Of a DNA stretch of 64,000 nucleotides, positions 15,201 to 30,200 are shown one piece after another. The first letter of the stretch is position 1, and the number at the start of each line of letters is the position of its first letter. The notes beneath the pieces are model-generated. The model worked only from the letters and a program-made list of their open reading frames with translations, made no database searches and had not been told where the DNA came from. The position numbers and the translations under genes were made by a program. This stretch comes from Cymodocea nodosa (Eukaryota > Streptophyta > Magnoliopsida > Alismatales > Cymodoceaceae): the NCBI GenBank assembly GCA_036874045.1, contig JAZBRI010000003.1, positions 17,957,501 through 18,021,500 on the forward strand, written 5' to 3'.

Positions 15201-18200
15201 TCACTACAAACCAATAAGATAAGTTTATATACAAAAACAACTTACAAAATTGAACAACTAAATCCCCCTAACTTTCTCTCCTCTTAGATGCTTGCAATGG
15301 ATCCACAATAAGGCTTCATAATAGAAATAATGGCTTCTAGGAGAATAAGGAAGGAAATTGAGCTTTTAATGAGTGTGAATGGAGAACAAGAGATGCTAGA
15401 GCAAATGTGTATCAAAAACAAGGCCTATGTAGGAATTTATATAGAGTTCAAAGGCCTAGAGTCATAAACACAATGATTAGAATTTTCTTCCAACTAATGC
15501 ATTGATATGTCATTGGTTTAATAGTTAAATATATACTTTTTTTTCTCTAGACATCAACTATAGTTCTACTCAATTTGTGGTCCATTCACAATCATTAAGA
15601 GCACAATTCCCTTCCCCATTCTCCTAGAAGTCATTATTTGTATAACAGAGTCTCATCATAGTTCCATTACAAACATTTTGGAGTAAAGCAAACTAAAGGG
15701 ATTTAATGTTTCAAATCTATAAGTTGTTTTTGTATATAAACTTATCTCACCAGGTTATAATAAAGGTTCTTGGATTATGGACTTGGTAGATTTGCCAAAG
15801 AATTTGTAAACAATAGAGTGTTGATTCAAAATAACAACAAGTTAGTGAAGGATCAAGCAAGAGTTTTGAGGAGTTGAAATAATCTAGATTTTAAGTGAAC
15901 CATTATAAATTCCTTGTATAATTTCTTATTGTCTCTCATCTCTTTATGTAGATTAGATTGTTACAACATTATTGGATACATACTCATTTATATCTTTACA
16001 AATCATTCAAGTAATTGTAAATTTAGTTAAATATTATTGCCACTTTACTATTCATCTCTCTTTAATGAAGCTACTTGATCCTAACAAGAAAAAACATTCA
16101 TCACCAACTAATCTATTAATGACAAGGGGTAGCTATCTTTTGAGAAGCACTTATCAAAGTTAGTTAAGTTGACACACATCTACTACTTACCACTCACTTT
16201 CTATGTTAGTACAATGTTGGCCAACCATTCTAGATACAAGACCTCTTAAATGGAATGCATGCCTATTTGCTAATCAATCTCCTTCACCACTATTTTTATT
16301 TCTCTTAAGAGTGACTCCTCTTCATTTATTTTCTTAGCTTGGAGCCAAAGTGAGTATTAAAGTGGTAGGTGATAACAAAGTAATTGATGTCTTTTATATC
16401 AAATGACTTCCATGCAAAAATGTTGATGTTCTACTCTAGGGTTGCCATCAAGTGTTCACTCACCTTTAAAGTAAGTGGTTTACCAATATGAACTACCACC
16501 TTTAAGGTAAGTGGTTTACCAATATGAACTATCTTCTCAAAGGACAGGTCAACTAATCCTATCTCCTTTGTCTCCTTGACCAACACAATTCTCTTACATT
16601 TGTCTAACTCCAATAAGAGGTAATGGTTGGGTGATCCACTATAGTCTATGTCCATCAATTAGTCAACCTCTATAATCAATCACCTCATAGTGTGATTAAT
16701 CATTTACTATTATGATTATACACAACATGATTAGTACACAATTAAGGTGAATCTATATATAATTATCTTGTATTATAATCATGCTGTGTGGAAAATTTCC
16801 AAAGTCTAATGCTCCCTCTACGTCAACCTTTTGATGTGCTTTTATCCTCATTCTTCATATTGACTTTCTTCTTCTTTGTACCTTTCCTTATATTCTACTT
16901 ATTTTCTCCTTTCTATTATTTCATCTTTTATTGTTATTTTCACCTAGTTGCATATCCATACAATGAAATTTTAAATCAATAGCAATCAATGCCTAAATCA
17001 TAATTTTAATTTGGGTTTCCCACTACATTTCTATTACCATAAACCCTCCAAGATTCTTTGTGATCTCTATAGTGATTTGATTTCCAATGTTTAAGAAAAA
17101 TTCCCAACATAGATGAAATTGTCTAATTATACCTAATGAAAATGTAATGGAGATGTAATCATTTATGGATAAATATTTCAGTTCCAATTTATGATGCCAT
17201 GCATTGTTTGATCATGTTAGAACATTTGGCTTCATTATGTAAATGTAGCAAGTAATCTAAGGATTAGAAAGTAGATAGCCATAGGTTGTAGCATATGACA
17301 TAATGGCTAGATTGATAAACTTCACAACTTTAGAGAGAAAGAAGTACAAGTATTCCTTGGAGATCCACAGTTGAGTATCCCTTTATAGTTTTCCCATTCT
17401 CTCGCCTCTTATACCTGATTGGTTAAGGTATGGCTACATTAGCCAAGGTGTGGCCAAAAGATAAGAATTAGACCCAAAGAGACTTGTCGGGAATGACATA
17501 GATAACTACCTTCCTTGAGGCCTTGTTGATTTTGTAGATAAACCACCATCAAGTGAATGACTTTTGGAATCTACTTGAGTCTCTTCTTCCATTGTAACTG
17601 TTACATATTAAAGAATCCTTTAACGGGTGCTTATGCCAAGAAAACCAAATGAAATAAAAAATGTAGTCAAAAAGAAACCAAATAAATATGAAACCATTAG
17701 ATTGTATTTTCCTTTCAATTCAGTATGTGTTTCTGCATGTGTAGAAACCAAAGAAAAATATTTTCCTTTCGAGTTTCACACTTTTAGGAAGGAAAGGAAA
17801 ATTTTTAACACTTGCAATGAAAAACAAAAGGAATGTATTGTTGGGTGAAAAATAGGCACAATCTTATCTTTTAGTACGCATTTTGGTCAAATGAAAAATA
17901 TGTTCCTTTCTATTGGTTTTCATTTATTTTCAAGTGCACAACACCCCCCTCCACCCAAAGGTGAAAAATAGATCACTCATAAAATGACATAAAATAACTA
18001 CCACATTTCTTACCTTTATCATCAGGTTCTGCCACTTGCTGCATTGAAAAGGTAATCAAGTTCAAAAAAGATTAATATGTTGCAAAAAAATTATTTGAAA
18101 TTTCATCCAGATTATGGTATACCACTTTTAGTCGTTTTAGAATGTAATCAAACTGAGAAGTGTCAAACGCCCACTGATTCACTGCATTGTCAAGGCCAAC

Positions 18201-21200
18201 ACCTGCAAAATAAGATAAAATGACTTCACATTTCTTTCCGAAACTAAATGAACGTATAAAACATCAACTGAAACGATGTCTGCATCCAACCTGCAGTGTC
18301 CTGCTTGTTTTTCACTCTGACATGTCCTTTAATGCCTTGCTTGTCTTTACCAAGACCATCACCTTCCTCCCATCCCTTAATAAGTATTTTACAGGCTACT
18401 TGATTAAAAAATGTAGATGAAAGCTTCCAATATTAGAAATATTGTTACATTGTATAAAAAATGTAGATGCAAGCTCCCAACGCTATCCATTCAAGGAAAA
18501 TGTTATGGGCAGCAGAACATAATCAAAATATCTGAAAGAAAAATATTCATAATTTGCTCTTTGAAGCCCACATAGTCATATACAAAGCATGCAAATAAAG
18601 TTTAAAAAATCAAAATTGCGGTAAAAGGATGCACTTAGGGAGCAACAGATACAGGAGAAACAGTATGAATCAGCCATGTAACAAAGTTTGGCAACTTCGA
18701 CAGCCAGATCAATGGTAATAAGTTTCCTCCAGGTATATTGGTTGATCAAGATGATCAAAACCTAAAAGCAAAAAGAAAATCTGAAGAGATCAGAAGATTC
18801 TTTGAAGAGATTGCAGCCTTGGATCAGAAGATCTTCCAGCAAACAAGATTCTTTCATGATATGCAATTGTTCCTTTTCATCCAGCTCACCCAACAGGTAG
18901 CAAGCACTAACAATAGGACTCTTTGCTTGGCACCACCCATCCTTTGATGATACCCACAAGGCTTGGGATCACAGAACCTTCAAAAATTTCCACCATAACA
19001 ACTACTGCCTCATGATTCAAGCATCTCATCATCCTGCTATGGCCATTGTTGAGATTCCTTTCTCAACATAGATCGAGCATCCAAAGCAAGATCATTCTCT
19101 ATCTGCTGCTCTCCACCTCATTCTCTGGCAGTAAAGATTCTGACTAGCTTAAGAATTCATTACCTCAGGCTACCAAAACAACATAAGCAAGGGTAAATTT
19201 ATCATATTGACCATCTCTTATTGAAATGTAACACTTTTCATAGCATTCAACTATTCAGTTTGTCATATGATATTTTACTTTTCTCTTATGCTCTATACTT
19301 CTATTATTTATTTTGGTTCCTTAACATCACTTCTCCTAAACTTTTATACTATCTTCTTTGTCTCTTTAAGATGCTTAACTCGTAGCTCTCTTTTCCTCTT
19401 ATCCTTTTTGTTTTCATATTCTCTTATTTTCTATTTTAATAGAGATTCACAAGTTCAAGTTTCCTAATTCCCAAAAGGGCAAGCTAGCATTTATAGTGTT
19501 TTTTATGCATTGTAGTTTATATAGCCTTTAATTATAATATCATCTACTAGCTGAATTAACAGGCCATTATTGCCAAATAAGTTATGTAGGTATCACTTGC
19601 TTTCTCTATTGTCTTTCCGCCTTGACTAAAGTTAGTACATAGTTACATTGAAAGAAAAATCTTGACATATTAGTGCAAACTTTGACTCCATAAGTGCTAG
19701 CAAATAATTTATTAATTGTTAATTGAACACATCATATTAAATGATCAATCCAATCAAATGGTTAACATGTAAGACTAGCAAAAAGCACAGAGAATACAGA
19801 TAAAAATAAATTATAATTTTGATAAAAAGTGAAAGATAGAAAAGGAGAAAATACATGTGAGAGATAGAAGAGTCATGCAATGAGTTTGTTTTTTCAGGCC
19901 AAGGAGAAAATTTGGAGAAAGAAAGAGAACATAAGTGGAATGAGATGGGATCAGTTGTTATGTAACATCTTTGGGAGGTGGAATTGAGCAAATAAAAAGA
20001 CTAATAACCTTTTATTTTTAACAAAACCCATGAAAATAAACTGATATAGACAAAATTGGGACTTGATGACAAATGTCATCTCAATCCATAGCTACCTTCT
20101 TGGCTTAATAATACAGATGACTATTGTCAGACCCACACCAGATTGGATAGGTCAACTGGTCAGACTGGGTACAAACAAGCCTGCAGGGTCTGAGGTCCAT
20201 AGTTGAACCATTTTGTCAGTACAACCAGTTGACCCAGTCAGCCAGCAGTTCAACCTGCTGAATCTGGGTCAACTGGTTGAATGTTTCCAACATCTGTCAG
20301 ATCCTCGCATTGAGTGGTCAACAACTGCGTTGACCAAACATGACCATGTTGGCAAATGCATCAATGGGCTTGTTGATCATGGATGGTATGGTGGCAGATG
20401 CAGTGAGGCATGACTATTCAAGGACACATGGAAATATTCTTCAAGGCTATCCAAACTGCAAAGGAGGAAAAAATTACCCTGACTAGCATGTACCTGTCCA
20501 ATCTATGGTGGCAAACCCATTGCAATAAGGATAGACCCCCCAGTTACCTCTTGTTCAACCCTGATGGAAGAGTAGAAGATGCAATTCCTTTCGACAAACT
20601 CAACATGGACTGCACAGGAGGCCCTCAAGAGACTCAAGCATATGGGAATTGTAAGGGATTACGTGAAGAAATTCTCCTCACCCATGCTTGAGATAAAGTC
20701 CATGTTTGAAGAAGACCAACTATTCAACTTCATGGCAAGACTTAGGCTTAGACCAAGTTAAGGTGACAGGGTGTAAAGAATTTGCACTTGGCATTGATTG
20801 TTACAAATGCTTTTGTTGACTTTAAAGATTTGAATTTCAACATTTTTCTAATATTTGTGCATAACAGAAAGTACTAGAATTTAAAATTTAAATATTTGTA
20901 TACATGACAATAAGTAATAGAATTTTAATTTCAATATTAATGTGAATATCATAATTAATGTATCAATTCAAGGAATACAAATAATGATATATATATATAT
21001 ATATGAATTGATGTTGTTAGCACCCACCACAATAAGTAATCATGTGTGTTGTCTTCTGCTCCAACTGATGAGCCTTGTGGTGTTCTCTGATGAAGGTAAG
21101 TTGGGCCAGCATAGATGATCCTCAAGCTTCACTACTACTCAACAATTTTCCACCGTGTGATACTTGACAAGCTACTAAAGACAAACTGGTGCTCATTTGA

Positions 21201-24200
21201 GATTGTAGGGATCATCATGATCACCAAAGGCAAAACCCCTCACTTTGCCTACGGCTGTATGGAAGCTCATGACTCTCCCATTCTAAGTTGTAAACATTGG
21301 GCTAGGAATTGTTACAAGCACCGTTGGGTTTAAGTTGCTCTTTGTGTACCTTTATTTGCCTATCATCCTAACATGCCTAGATTTTGTGTGGGGTGCTTGT
21401 GTGAGAATGCATTGGCAGACTTTGTCAATGCTAATTTTGTTTCCTGGGGAGGGAATATCAAGAGGACTAAGGGATTCAAGGCGAGTGATAGTCTCAAGGC
21501 TTCCAAGTTCTCCTTTTGTGTTGTCATCAGGGTTGCTACAAATTGGAGAATTCCTGTCATCCAGTGGGTTTGTTTTCCCAACCAAGGAAGAGGAAGGAGG
21601 TGTACTTGCAGGATGAAGGTGGAAACTATTGTAAGACAAGCTCAAGTGTACCACTTGGTGGTCACTGGAGATGGTTTTCTTCCCATCCCACACCTGAAGA
21701 AGAAATGCAAAGAGCTGTAACTTTATTTTTTACTTTACTCAGCCATGCAACTTTATCTATCATATGCGCAAAAAGATACTGCATATGTTAGCAAAATGGC
21801 TTCTTATTCTTTTACATAGATTCTTATGTTAGCAAAATGGCATGTGAGGACTCAGACTAGCTTCTTGATGCATTGACACAAGGATGGTTGGGAGACTTGA
21901 TGTAGTAGGGGAAGGAGGAGGTGCTTCTCGATGAAGCAGTAGGAGGAGGCACAAAGGAAGTCCTAGGGTTGGGTGTACTTGCAAGTCGATGTAGTGGGAT
22001 GAGGCACAAAGGAAGTCCTATTCTCATATGCATAATTCTGATTTTTCATAACCCATGGTTCTGATTAAATCAAAACTATACATTATAAATACCCACAATA
22101 ATCTTGTTGTAGATACCTACATATCCATTTTAAACATTTAACTTGGATGTTAACATGAATTATATATTAATTAAGGTTTAATTTAAAATGTTCATATATA
22201 TAAAAATAATGTAACATGATTTAAAATTAATGTTTATAGATATATATATATATATACATAATTAAGATTTATATATAATTTTAATTAATTCTTTATGAGA
22301 ATCAATATATTGTTAGTGAAATAGTACCTTTGAGCGATGTAAAAGGGTAAGAAAGGTCTATGTGGATGGTGCAAGAGGGAAGCAAAGGTTAGGGAGGTCA
22401 AGGCAAGCAGTGGAGGGACAGGAGAAGATGGGATGCATCTATCACAAGAGGTCGCACAACATTTGTCTCATGTTTTCCATCAAAATTGGAGGGAGAGAGG
22501 GTGAAATTTTGACATAATTTCTTCTCTATACACAAGAAAATGCTGAAATTTAAGTCTAACATTTTTGGAGTGTATGTGCATCCTAAAAATGCCAAAATTC
22601 TCCTTTTACCCATTGTCATGCCACACAAACCCTCAAGAATAGATAATACAAACTTTCAAAAAGATAAGTTTAAACAATAATTAAAACAAAATTAGAGATA
22701 AAATGATCAATGCAAGTCCTTTTACACTTTTGTAAGGCTATAGAAAGCTTAAAGGGCTCTAGTGAGTTAGATGAGCCTATCTATGGAAGAATATAGCTAA
22801 GAAGTAGGTAAAATTGATTGTACCCCTTGCTGATGATGATATGCTTGTAATGGAGTAGATGTTGGTCTAGCATCACTTAGAAGAAATTTCGTCTGTACTT
22901 AACAACTCAAATGGGATAGGCAAGGGAATCCCCTCGATGGGACCATGTGACTCAAAATAAGGGTAAGGCTTAATGAAAGTGACATCAGTAGAAATAAAGT
23001 AATGTTACATAAGAGATAATATTGATATCCTTTTTGAATGTGAAAATATTCAATAAAACATACTGAATGGATTGAATGGCTAACTTATTTAACTAGGTGT
23101 TAAATTTTGAACAAAAGCAACAAACTCAAACACTTTAGGAGGAAAAGAAAAAGGATTAGAATCAAGGCATAATTGCCGTAAGGGAATTTCTCCCCTTAAT
23201 GGTGTGGATGGCATCCACTACAAGTATTTTGAAACCTATGTGTACAATAAGTGTTCAAATGTCATTAAGAAAATGACGATATTTATGCTCGACCACACTA
23301 TTTTATTGTAAAGTGTGGGCATAGGCAGTTTGATAAATAATTCCCAACAATTTACGAAATGATTAAATTCTAATGCATTATCAATACAAAAAATTTTGGG
23401 CATAGCTAAAAATGAATTCTTTATTTCATGAAAGAAAATTTTGATAAAACCTAAGACATATGTTCAATCTTTCAACAAATACACACAAGACAATATAATG
23501 CCTATGACCAATAAAAGAGGAAACACTAGCAAGACCTCAAATATCACAATGTACTATTTGAAAAAAACTCTAACTCAACACAAGATGCAAGTAATAAAAG
23601 ATAATACAATAATGTTTGCCCAACAAACAAGACTCATAATCAAAGCAAAAATAGAAAACCACCATAATGCTTACTAAAGCTTACAATGGAAGGGTGTCAT
23701 CCCAACCAAAACTGCCAAAGACAAAAGGCTTAGAGGTGGATGCCATGTAAGTCAATCCATAAGGAATGTCATCCCAAATAAGAAAATGCACACCCTACTT
23801 TACCTTATCCAAACCAATCCTCCTCCCCTAACTATAGGTTCTGAAAAACACAATTAAAGGAAAATAATGTCACAAAACAAGATAAATGTTTGGTAATGAT
23901 CCCAATAGACAATAAATTGATGGGAAAATCAAGTAGAAATAGAATACATTCAAGTGTTATCTAAGAGAAAGATTGAAGTAACCCCCTCTCCAAAAATAAA
24001 GCAGGTGCATCTATTAGTTATAGAAAAAAAAGTATCAAAAAAATTAGATAAGCAAGTAAACAAATCATGAGTACTTGTCATGTTGGAGGATGTGCCAAAG
24101 TCTATTATTCAGGAGTCATTCTTAAAGACCAAGAAAGCAGCAGTACCTAAGGTGGATGTCATAGCATAGGATGATATAATAGAGGCCTAACAATCTCAAA

Positions 24201-27200
24201 GCTCCATAAACTTGGCATATTCATTCTATGTAAATATAACTATAGAAGCATCTGTAAACTTGCTGTCATCAGAATGATCAACCTGTGAAGATTTTGGTAC
24301 CTTAGTAGGTAATTGTGCCCATTTTGGTCATTCATATTTTTACCAACACTTGTCAAATCAATGGTTGGTGCAGTTGGAAAACTCATAAGGTTGTATACTA
24401 AGTCTGCTACAAAGACCACCTCTAACTATGCCATACCCCTAATTACAAGCTACCATAGTAGACTAATCAATCAAGGAGATAAGAGCCAAAGATGATATTT
24501 GCAATACCTTAGAAAAGGTGGATTAAAGGTTAGGAATTGCATCACCTTATCTGTGTACAAACTTCACTAGAGATTTTTGAATTATGGAGACAGCAACCAA
24601 TAGCCTATCCTTGTACCATCAAAGTTTGGTGATATCAATAGTATGCTGGTGAATTTAAAGCTATTAAAAAGGGCAAGAAAAGCAATAAAATGCTCCTAAA
24701 CAGTGTGTCCTCTCTAGCAATCAATGGATATCTACTCATAAATATCAAAAATCCAACTAATATTCAACTCATGTCCATGAGTAAATTGAAACATATCCCA
24801 TATTTTTTTAGTTGGCTCAAGCATCATCATGCTACAAGCAATGTTTGACTCTGTGTTGTTGAGCATCCCTAATATAACTACATCTGCTACACACCAATCT
24901 TCATAGGTGGCATCCTTGGCATCTGGTGAGAGCCGTGTAAGGTGCTTCAAGCACCTATGGGCAAAAAGAAATTTCTTGAAGTTGTGTACCCACAAAAGAT
25001 AGTTTCAGTTATTCAGCTTTTTGAAGGTACCACTTAGGTTTTTAGTAAGTGGATATGTCAAATCCATGAGACAATTGGCTGTTTCACACATAATAAGAGA
25101 AGGAAATAATCTGATGATAAGGTTCTGAAGTTGGCAGAGGAAACAGTAGCAACCAATGATCCTTGATGTCCTAGATAGTAAGGAGAAAACACCAAATGAC
25201 CCTGTAATATTCATAAGTAGAGAAAGAGGTAGAGCAGGTGAGCTCCACCCTCAATTTTATTGAATATTCATGGTTTCCAGCCTGCATTTATGTTTTTACA
25301 TTTGATTGTGCTTATTGAAAGCCCCAACCGATAATTTTCAACAAATCTACATTCCTCAAGCTTTCTAAAGAGCCTAAGATCACAAAGATTAGTGCTTTAG
25401 AGTGCAAGTTATGATTTTCTGAAGTTGGATGTATTTATGGTTCCTGCAGACAAAAGTATTTTGCACTATAAAGTTTTCAATCAGATTTCTACTGTGTTTA
25501 CCGTATTGCATTTTGGGGTTTGATAATTTTCACTAAAAGTTCATTTGAAGAGCATTCCATTGATGGTGATTTCATGGGATTTCATTAAAAAATGAATGAG
25601 TTATGAATTTTTGAAGTCAAGTGCAATTTTCTATTTTCTACGAGTGAGATTTCTGCGCACATATCTTGTATTGATTGTTGTTGTATTTGTGGTTGTCGAC
25701 TTTGGTTAGACTTAATTTTCCTAGTTAAAGACTCCCTAAGCTTTGCAATGCCTATTTACTTGTAATTTTTGAAGCTTTGAACTGAAAGTTATCAATTTTC
25801 TACCTCAAGGGTGAAATTTAGCTTTCTCTGCATAAGTGCACGTTTATGACCTAGACAATTTCCTATTGCATTGAAATGTATGTAATCTGAGATTGTATGA
25901 CTTTTCTGAGTATTAATATTCATGAGTTGTAATTTAAATATTTCATTATGAAAATCCGAAGTTATTAATTAGAAGATATGCATGTTAGAATTTCTAGCTT
26001 AATTTCATTTTAAAGCAGAATTGCATTTCCCTTTTGTTAGCTAAGTTGGTTAGGTTGTGAGTTTAATTTAAATGAACTTAGAAACTAGGTTAATCTCCAA
26101 CTCATATATTTGCCAACATACTAATTAGACGTCCTGCACATACAGTCATATAAATTTAAAACTTAAATTTCTCAAACATCACTCATAATCATGTCACTAT
26201 TTTTGCCAATCAAAAAGGAAGTATCCCACTGCCAAACATGAGCATCAAACAAAGGCAACAATTGGATGATTTACTACAAGAGTTTTTCAAACCTTTTCCA
26301 AGAACCAAATCAACTTCCACACAAACAACCAAAGGACCATTAGACATATCTCAAGAATGAATCCAAATCCATCTCCATGCCCCCTATCACTACCCTCATT
26401 TCCAAAAACAAGAGATTGAAAGGCAAGTAACCACCTTCTTGCAAGCAAGTCTAATTCAAACCTGTGACAACCTTCATTCCACTCCTATCTTATTAGTAAA
26501 GAAAAAGGATGGGACTTGGTGATTCTATGTTGACTACTGAAAGTTGAATCACAACACTATCAAGGATCTTTTTCCCATTCGAATAGTTAAGGAGTTACTA
26601 GACAAATTGATTTCAACCCATGTGTTTTCAAAACTAGATTTGCAATTTAAGTATCACCAAATTTGATTTCATCTTGTAGACATTAGCAAAATCACATTTT
26701 AGACACACAACAAGCATTACAAATTTGTTGTAATACCTTTTGAATTATCCAACGCTCCTTTGATGTTCCAATCCTTGACAAAATGGATTTTCCAACAAAT
26801 GCTACAATGATCGATACTTGTTTTCTTTGATGATATACTAGTTTAAAACACTAATTAGACAAGACATTTGAATCATCTCCATTAGACATTGGAGCTTCTA
26901 CAACAACTATTTGCCAAGCAAAGTAAGTGTTATTTTGAGACTTCTTAGATAGAGTACTTAGACCACATAGTACAAGGGGGATAAGTTTGGGCTCAAGAGG
27001 AGAAGAGAGTATTGATGAATGACCACGACCAAAAAATGTAAAGGGACTTTGAGCTTTTCTTGGATTGGCAGGATATTATAGATGATTTATTAAAAGTTAC
27101 AAGATGATAGCAACACCTTTTAAGCATCCATAGAAGCAAGGATTCAAATGGACCAATGAAGCAACTACTACTTTTAATACACTAAAGAGAGTGCTCACCA

Positions 27201-30200
27201 AAGCACTCCTGTTACAATTACCTGATTTTCAAAAACCCTTCATTATTGAAGGAAACACTTCTAAAGTAGGAATAGGAGTAGTATTTCAACAAGAAGGCCA
27301 ACTCATTGCTTACTAGAGTCAAACTCTTAGTAAAAGACAAAAGGGGTTTCCCATCTATAAGAGGGAGATGCTAGCCCTACTATTGGCAATCAAGAAATGG
27401 AGGCCATATTTGTTGGGATGTAAATTCACTATCCAAACGAACCAAAAAAGTCTTAAGAATCTGAAGGAACAAAGAATCCACATTCCTACCCAACAAAGTT
27501 GGCTATCTAAGCTCTTAGGCTTCTATTTTGTTATTACATGTAAGAAAGGAACTACAAATGGCACCACAAACACATTGTCGACAAGGGAAGAAGGAACAAC
27601 CGAGATCCATACAATCCCTAGTCTCAAGCATGATTGGGTCAATGAGTTGCCTTAAGATTATTTAGATCAAGATGATTTACAAACCCTGCAATAGCAATGG
27701 AAGCAGAGAAAATTGGATGAACAAAAGTAACAAATAAAAAGGTGCCTATACCATAAGGGTAGGCTTATCATCAAGGTGCATTCCTCCCTTAAAAGCAAAT
27801 TACTTGGCGAATTCCATGATGTTCCTTCAGTAGGTCATGATGGGTTCAACAAGATATATCATCAACTTCAGAAATTACTTTTCTAGAAGGGTGAAGGGCA
27901 TGAAGAATGTTTTGTGAGAGTATATCTAAAACTATGATATTTGTCAAAGGTTAAAATCAGAGAATTTGCATTACACCAAACTTTTATAGTCCCTATTGAG
28001 CCTTGATCAAATTTGGAAAGAAGTTTCTCTTGATTTCATGGAAGTATTGTCTAATAGTTTAGGGTATACTATTATCTTGGTAGTGGTTGATCTTCTATCC
28101 AAATACAATCATTTCATTCCTATAACATCCCTATACAACAGTCGTGGTGGCCAATAAGTTTATTGCCCAAGTAGTGCATCTACATGGATTTCCTTTAGCC
28201 ATTGTTTCAGATGCACCCCACTTTCACTAGTCAAATATGGAGCACACTATTCAAGCAAGCTCAAACAAAGCTGAAGCTCAATTCAACCTATCTCCTCCAA
28301 ACAAACAGTCAAATAGAAGTTATTAACATATGTTTGGAACAATACTTAAGGTGTTATCGTATGCAACGTCTAAAAAAATGGTGCAAGTGGCTATCATTAC
28401 AATACCAATTATCACCACTCCACTTAGATGACTCCCTTTAAGGTGATTTACATCTATGATCCACTAGAATTGGTTGCATTTGAGTTTGGTAGGGACTATT
28501 CAATTTCAATTTGTAGAAGAGCATTTAATAGAGAGATAATACTCAAAGGTTGCTTAAATAAAACTGAGAATGGATGAAATTATGGGCAAATTGTTCACAA
28601 ACCAAGAGAGAGTTTGATGTAGAGGACTAAGTGTACCTTCATTTACATCCTTATTATCAAGCAAGTATTGAAGGACATACGAATTTCTTGAACAAATAAA
28701 GTAGGTCAACTATTGGCTATAGTTGCCCAACAATGCCCATATACATCCAATATTCCATATATCTCTCTTAAAGAGAAAGTCAAAACTATTACATTAGATA
28801 TAGAGCTATTGCAAATGAGCACACACAAAAAAATGAGAAGAATTCTAGAGGAAATTCTCAAATGGAGGTTGGTCAAACAAAAGGGAAAAGCTATAGTTGA
28901 TGTTCTAGTAAGGTGGGCCAATGAAGTACTAGAACAAGCCACATGGGAACATTATAAGGAGCTTTGACAACAATACCAAATTTTCTAATTAAGGATGACA
29001 AAATGGTTGTGGGGGGTGATTCAAGATCTATAAATAAAGTTTGGGGATAACGATGCTCTCCTCAAGTTCCCCCTTATTGAAGACATAACATGTGTCTTAA
29101 ACTTAAAATGCTATTGGTACACCACTAGGTCAAGAGGTCCACCTCTTGTCTTCCCCCCTAATGTGGTACACCATGAAAAGAGCCATCATAGGTTGTCATC
29201 ACAACTAGCATCATCGATTTGACAAACTCTCTAGCTATAAGACTATGACAAGAGGAGAGAGATAATGGCATTGAGGATGGGGTTATGGAGGATTGAGTTG
29301 AGGATTTGGGATGAATGAAGTGCTTTGAGATGGAAGTTGCAAGGACCCTACATTAGAGGGTTTTCATGTAATTTCCTATGATTTTCTAAGGTGCAAGAGT
29401 TAGAAAATCAATTTCTTGCCCTTTTTATATGGCAACAAATGCTAGATAGCATTTGCAAAGTGCATAAACACCTTGAAAATGTCAAAATTAAATTCTAGCA
29501 TTTTCCTTTTCACCATTTTTAACCTAAAAAACAAGCCCCTAGGCATGAATATTAATTTTTTATTTTAATATGTATTGATAAAATGTCTCCATATTTAAAT
29601 ATAACAAAAAATCTAACAAATAGACCAATAGAAATGGAAAAAAGTAATCAAAGGGAAAATGAAACCACAACATTTTATTTTCTTTTTGACTTCAACAAAG
29701 TATTTGTGCATGTATGGAAACCAAAGGAAAATATTCTCCTTTCAAATTCTACCATTTTAAGTGGGAAAAGAAAGGAAAATTTTAGAGCTTATGATGGAGA
29801 CCAATGAAATTCATTTTATAGTGGAAAACAAGCACAAACATCTAACTTTGACCACACTTCTTGGTCAAGCAAAAAATATTTTCTTTTTTGCTAGTTTCCA
29901 TTTGTTTCCAAGTACAAAAACCCCCTAAGTCAATATGCAAATTACAAAAACTCTTGACAAGCATATTTAAGTTCTAAATAGAAAAGTAAGCAACTAAGCA
30001 AGTAAATTAAATAATTGATAACAAAAAATGTATGCAAGAATAACCATGTTTCCATATCAAATGACAATGCATTACAAAATCCATATGCATGTGACACATG
30101 ACCAAAAGTAAAAGAAACAATACAAAAGAATAAAAATAGAAATATCAAAATAAAAAAAGAGTACATATATTTACAATAATAATTGTTTAACTTGAACAAT

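Larger units (their letters stand above)
2647..17347 (-). other. intron 5 of the G-patch gene, 14.7 kb, filled by nested elements
   Basis: Bounded by donor GTACTT at 17347 and acceptor CCCAG at 2647. From left to right it contains about 1.6 kb of unrecognised sequence, the Tat gypsy pol remnant, and the insertions described below. The stretches 2650-4240 and 16700-17340 hold no feature I can identify. They may include the LTRs of the Tat element, but I could not match them to each other. Confidence 0.75.

Noticed and set aside
14879..16095. A 9 bp target duplication for the foldback element (AGTTAGGAA against AGAAAAAAC).
   Set aside because: Too few matches to claim.
18576..18959. Short ORFs on both strands next to exon 2, checked as the first exon of the G-patch gene.
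   Set aside because: None has the expected N-terminal motif. The real first exon was found at 31478-31555.
21352..21720. Overlapping open frames of 113-115 codons on both strands, considered as a gene or the gag tail of the gypsy remnant.
   Set aside because: No recognisable motif on either strand. A possible zinc-knuckle-like run just upstream (21285-21330) is not convincing.
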